Below are positions 14,590-14,858 of a stretch of 14,858 bases of DNA, in pieces. The notes under the pieces were generated by a model that worked only from the letters and a program-made list of their open reading frames with translations, was not told the origin of the DNA and did no database searches. The position numbers were made by a program, and so were the translations under genes. The DNA is from Singulisphaera sp. GP187. GTDB lineage: Bacteria; Pseudomonadota; Gammaproteobacteria; Burkholderiales; Burkholderiaceae_C. The DNA lies in contig CALPYQ020000006.1 in the NCBI GenBank assembly GCA_943327965.2, positions 1 through 14,858 on the forward strand, read 5' to 3'. Position 1 is the stretch's first letter. Each line of letters begins with the position of its first letter.

Positions 14590-14858
14590 TTAGGTGATTG
14601 GCGCGGGATTGAATAAGACCAAGGCATTGTGAAGCTTCCAATGCTCTGCCCATGTTCGACGACCACTGGCCACTTCTATCAACAATTTAAACAGTTCCCA
14701 ACCACCCTCTTCAATGGAAATCTCGCCGTCAGCAACTCGGCCTGCGTTCAAGTCCATTAAGTCGTGCCAACGCTGTGCCAATTCTGTGCGTGTTGCAAGC
14801 TTGACGACAGGGCAAGCTTGCAAGCCATAAGGGGTGCCACGGCCCGTTGTAAAAACAT
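14590..14858 (-). CDS. UxaA-family (altronate/galactarate dehydratase type) hydro-lyase, C-terminal part only
   Basis: The frame runs leftward from the window edge to TAA at 14592-14590 and gives the last 88 residues of a longer protein. [20 protein letters not shown] at the beginning and [18 protein letters not shown] further on match the C-terminal domain of altronate and galactarate dehydratases and other UxaA-family members, which remove water from sugar acids. The full protein of this family usually has about 390-520 residues, so most of it lies beyond the right edge. Substrate specificity cannot be judged from the tail. Together with the Bug protein gene 49 bases downstream it suggests a small unit for uptake and dehydration of a sugar acid. 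Confidence 0.85.
   Translation of the reverse strand, partial: VFTTGRGTPYGLQACPVVKLATRTELAQRWHDLMDLNAGRVADGEISIEEGGWELFKLLIEVASGRRTWAEHWKLHNALVLFNPAPIT

Overview
The window looks like a chromosomal segment of a betaproteobacterium of the order Burkholderiales, possibly a Comamonadaceae-like freshwater lineage. That placement is inference. It rests on the divergent rsmD/ftsY pair, the Bug-type (TctC) solute-binding protein with a twin-arginine leader next to a UxaA-type dehydratase, moderate G+C and frequent TTG leucine codons. No rRNA, tRNA, insertion sequence or CRISPR array is visible.

Layout. (1) 1-1601: housekeeping genes. rsmD runs leftward off the window edge and ftsY runs rightward. 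(2) 1613-4711: directly behind ftsY lie a membrane-anchored sulfatase with an unusual CTVSR active-site motif and a membrane-anchored DUF1254/DUF1214 protein. (3) 4708-5310: a leftward TetR-family regulator whose stop codon overlaps that of the DUF1254 gene. (4) 5311-5514: a control region with a perfect 14-bp palindrome and a 36-codon remnant that looks like the tail of a lost gene. (5) 5515-13479: seven tightly packed rightward genes, very likely one operon: a two-domain DsbA/HCCA-isomerase-like protein, a canonical CSPTR sulfatase with a C-terminal membrane anchor, a cytoplasmic beta-propeller-like protein of unknown role, a short-chain dehydrogenase, a membrane-anchored RNase Z-like metallo-beta-lactamase-fold hydrolase, a haloalkane-dehalogenase-like alpha/beta hydrolase, and a PF10118-type protein with a complete ferritin-like diiron ligand pattern. 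(6) 13548-14858: a leftward pair, a UxaA-family dehydratase (C-terminal part only) followed by a Bug solute-binding protein, probably for sugar-acid uptake and dehydration and unrelated to the operon.

How the parts may work together (inference). Sulfatases and other hydrolases held on the periplasmic face of the inner membrane could remove sulfate from an ester. The released alcohol would then be handled in the cytoplasm by the dehydrogenase, the isomerase-like protein, the dehalogenase-like hydrolase and the diiron protein, all under control of the TetR regulator. The substrate cannot be read from the sequence. The combination of two or three sulfatase-type enzymes, a dehalogenase fold, a diiron protein and DUF1254/1214 is the most interesting content of the window. 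I do not recognise it as a characterised pathway.
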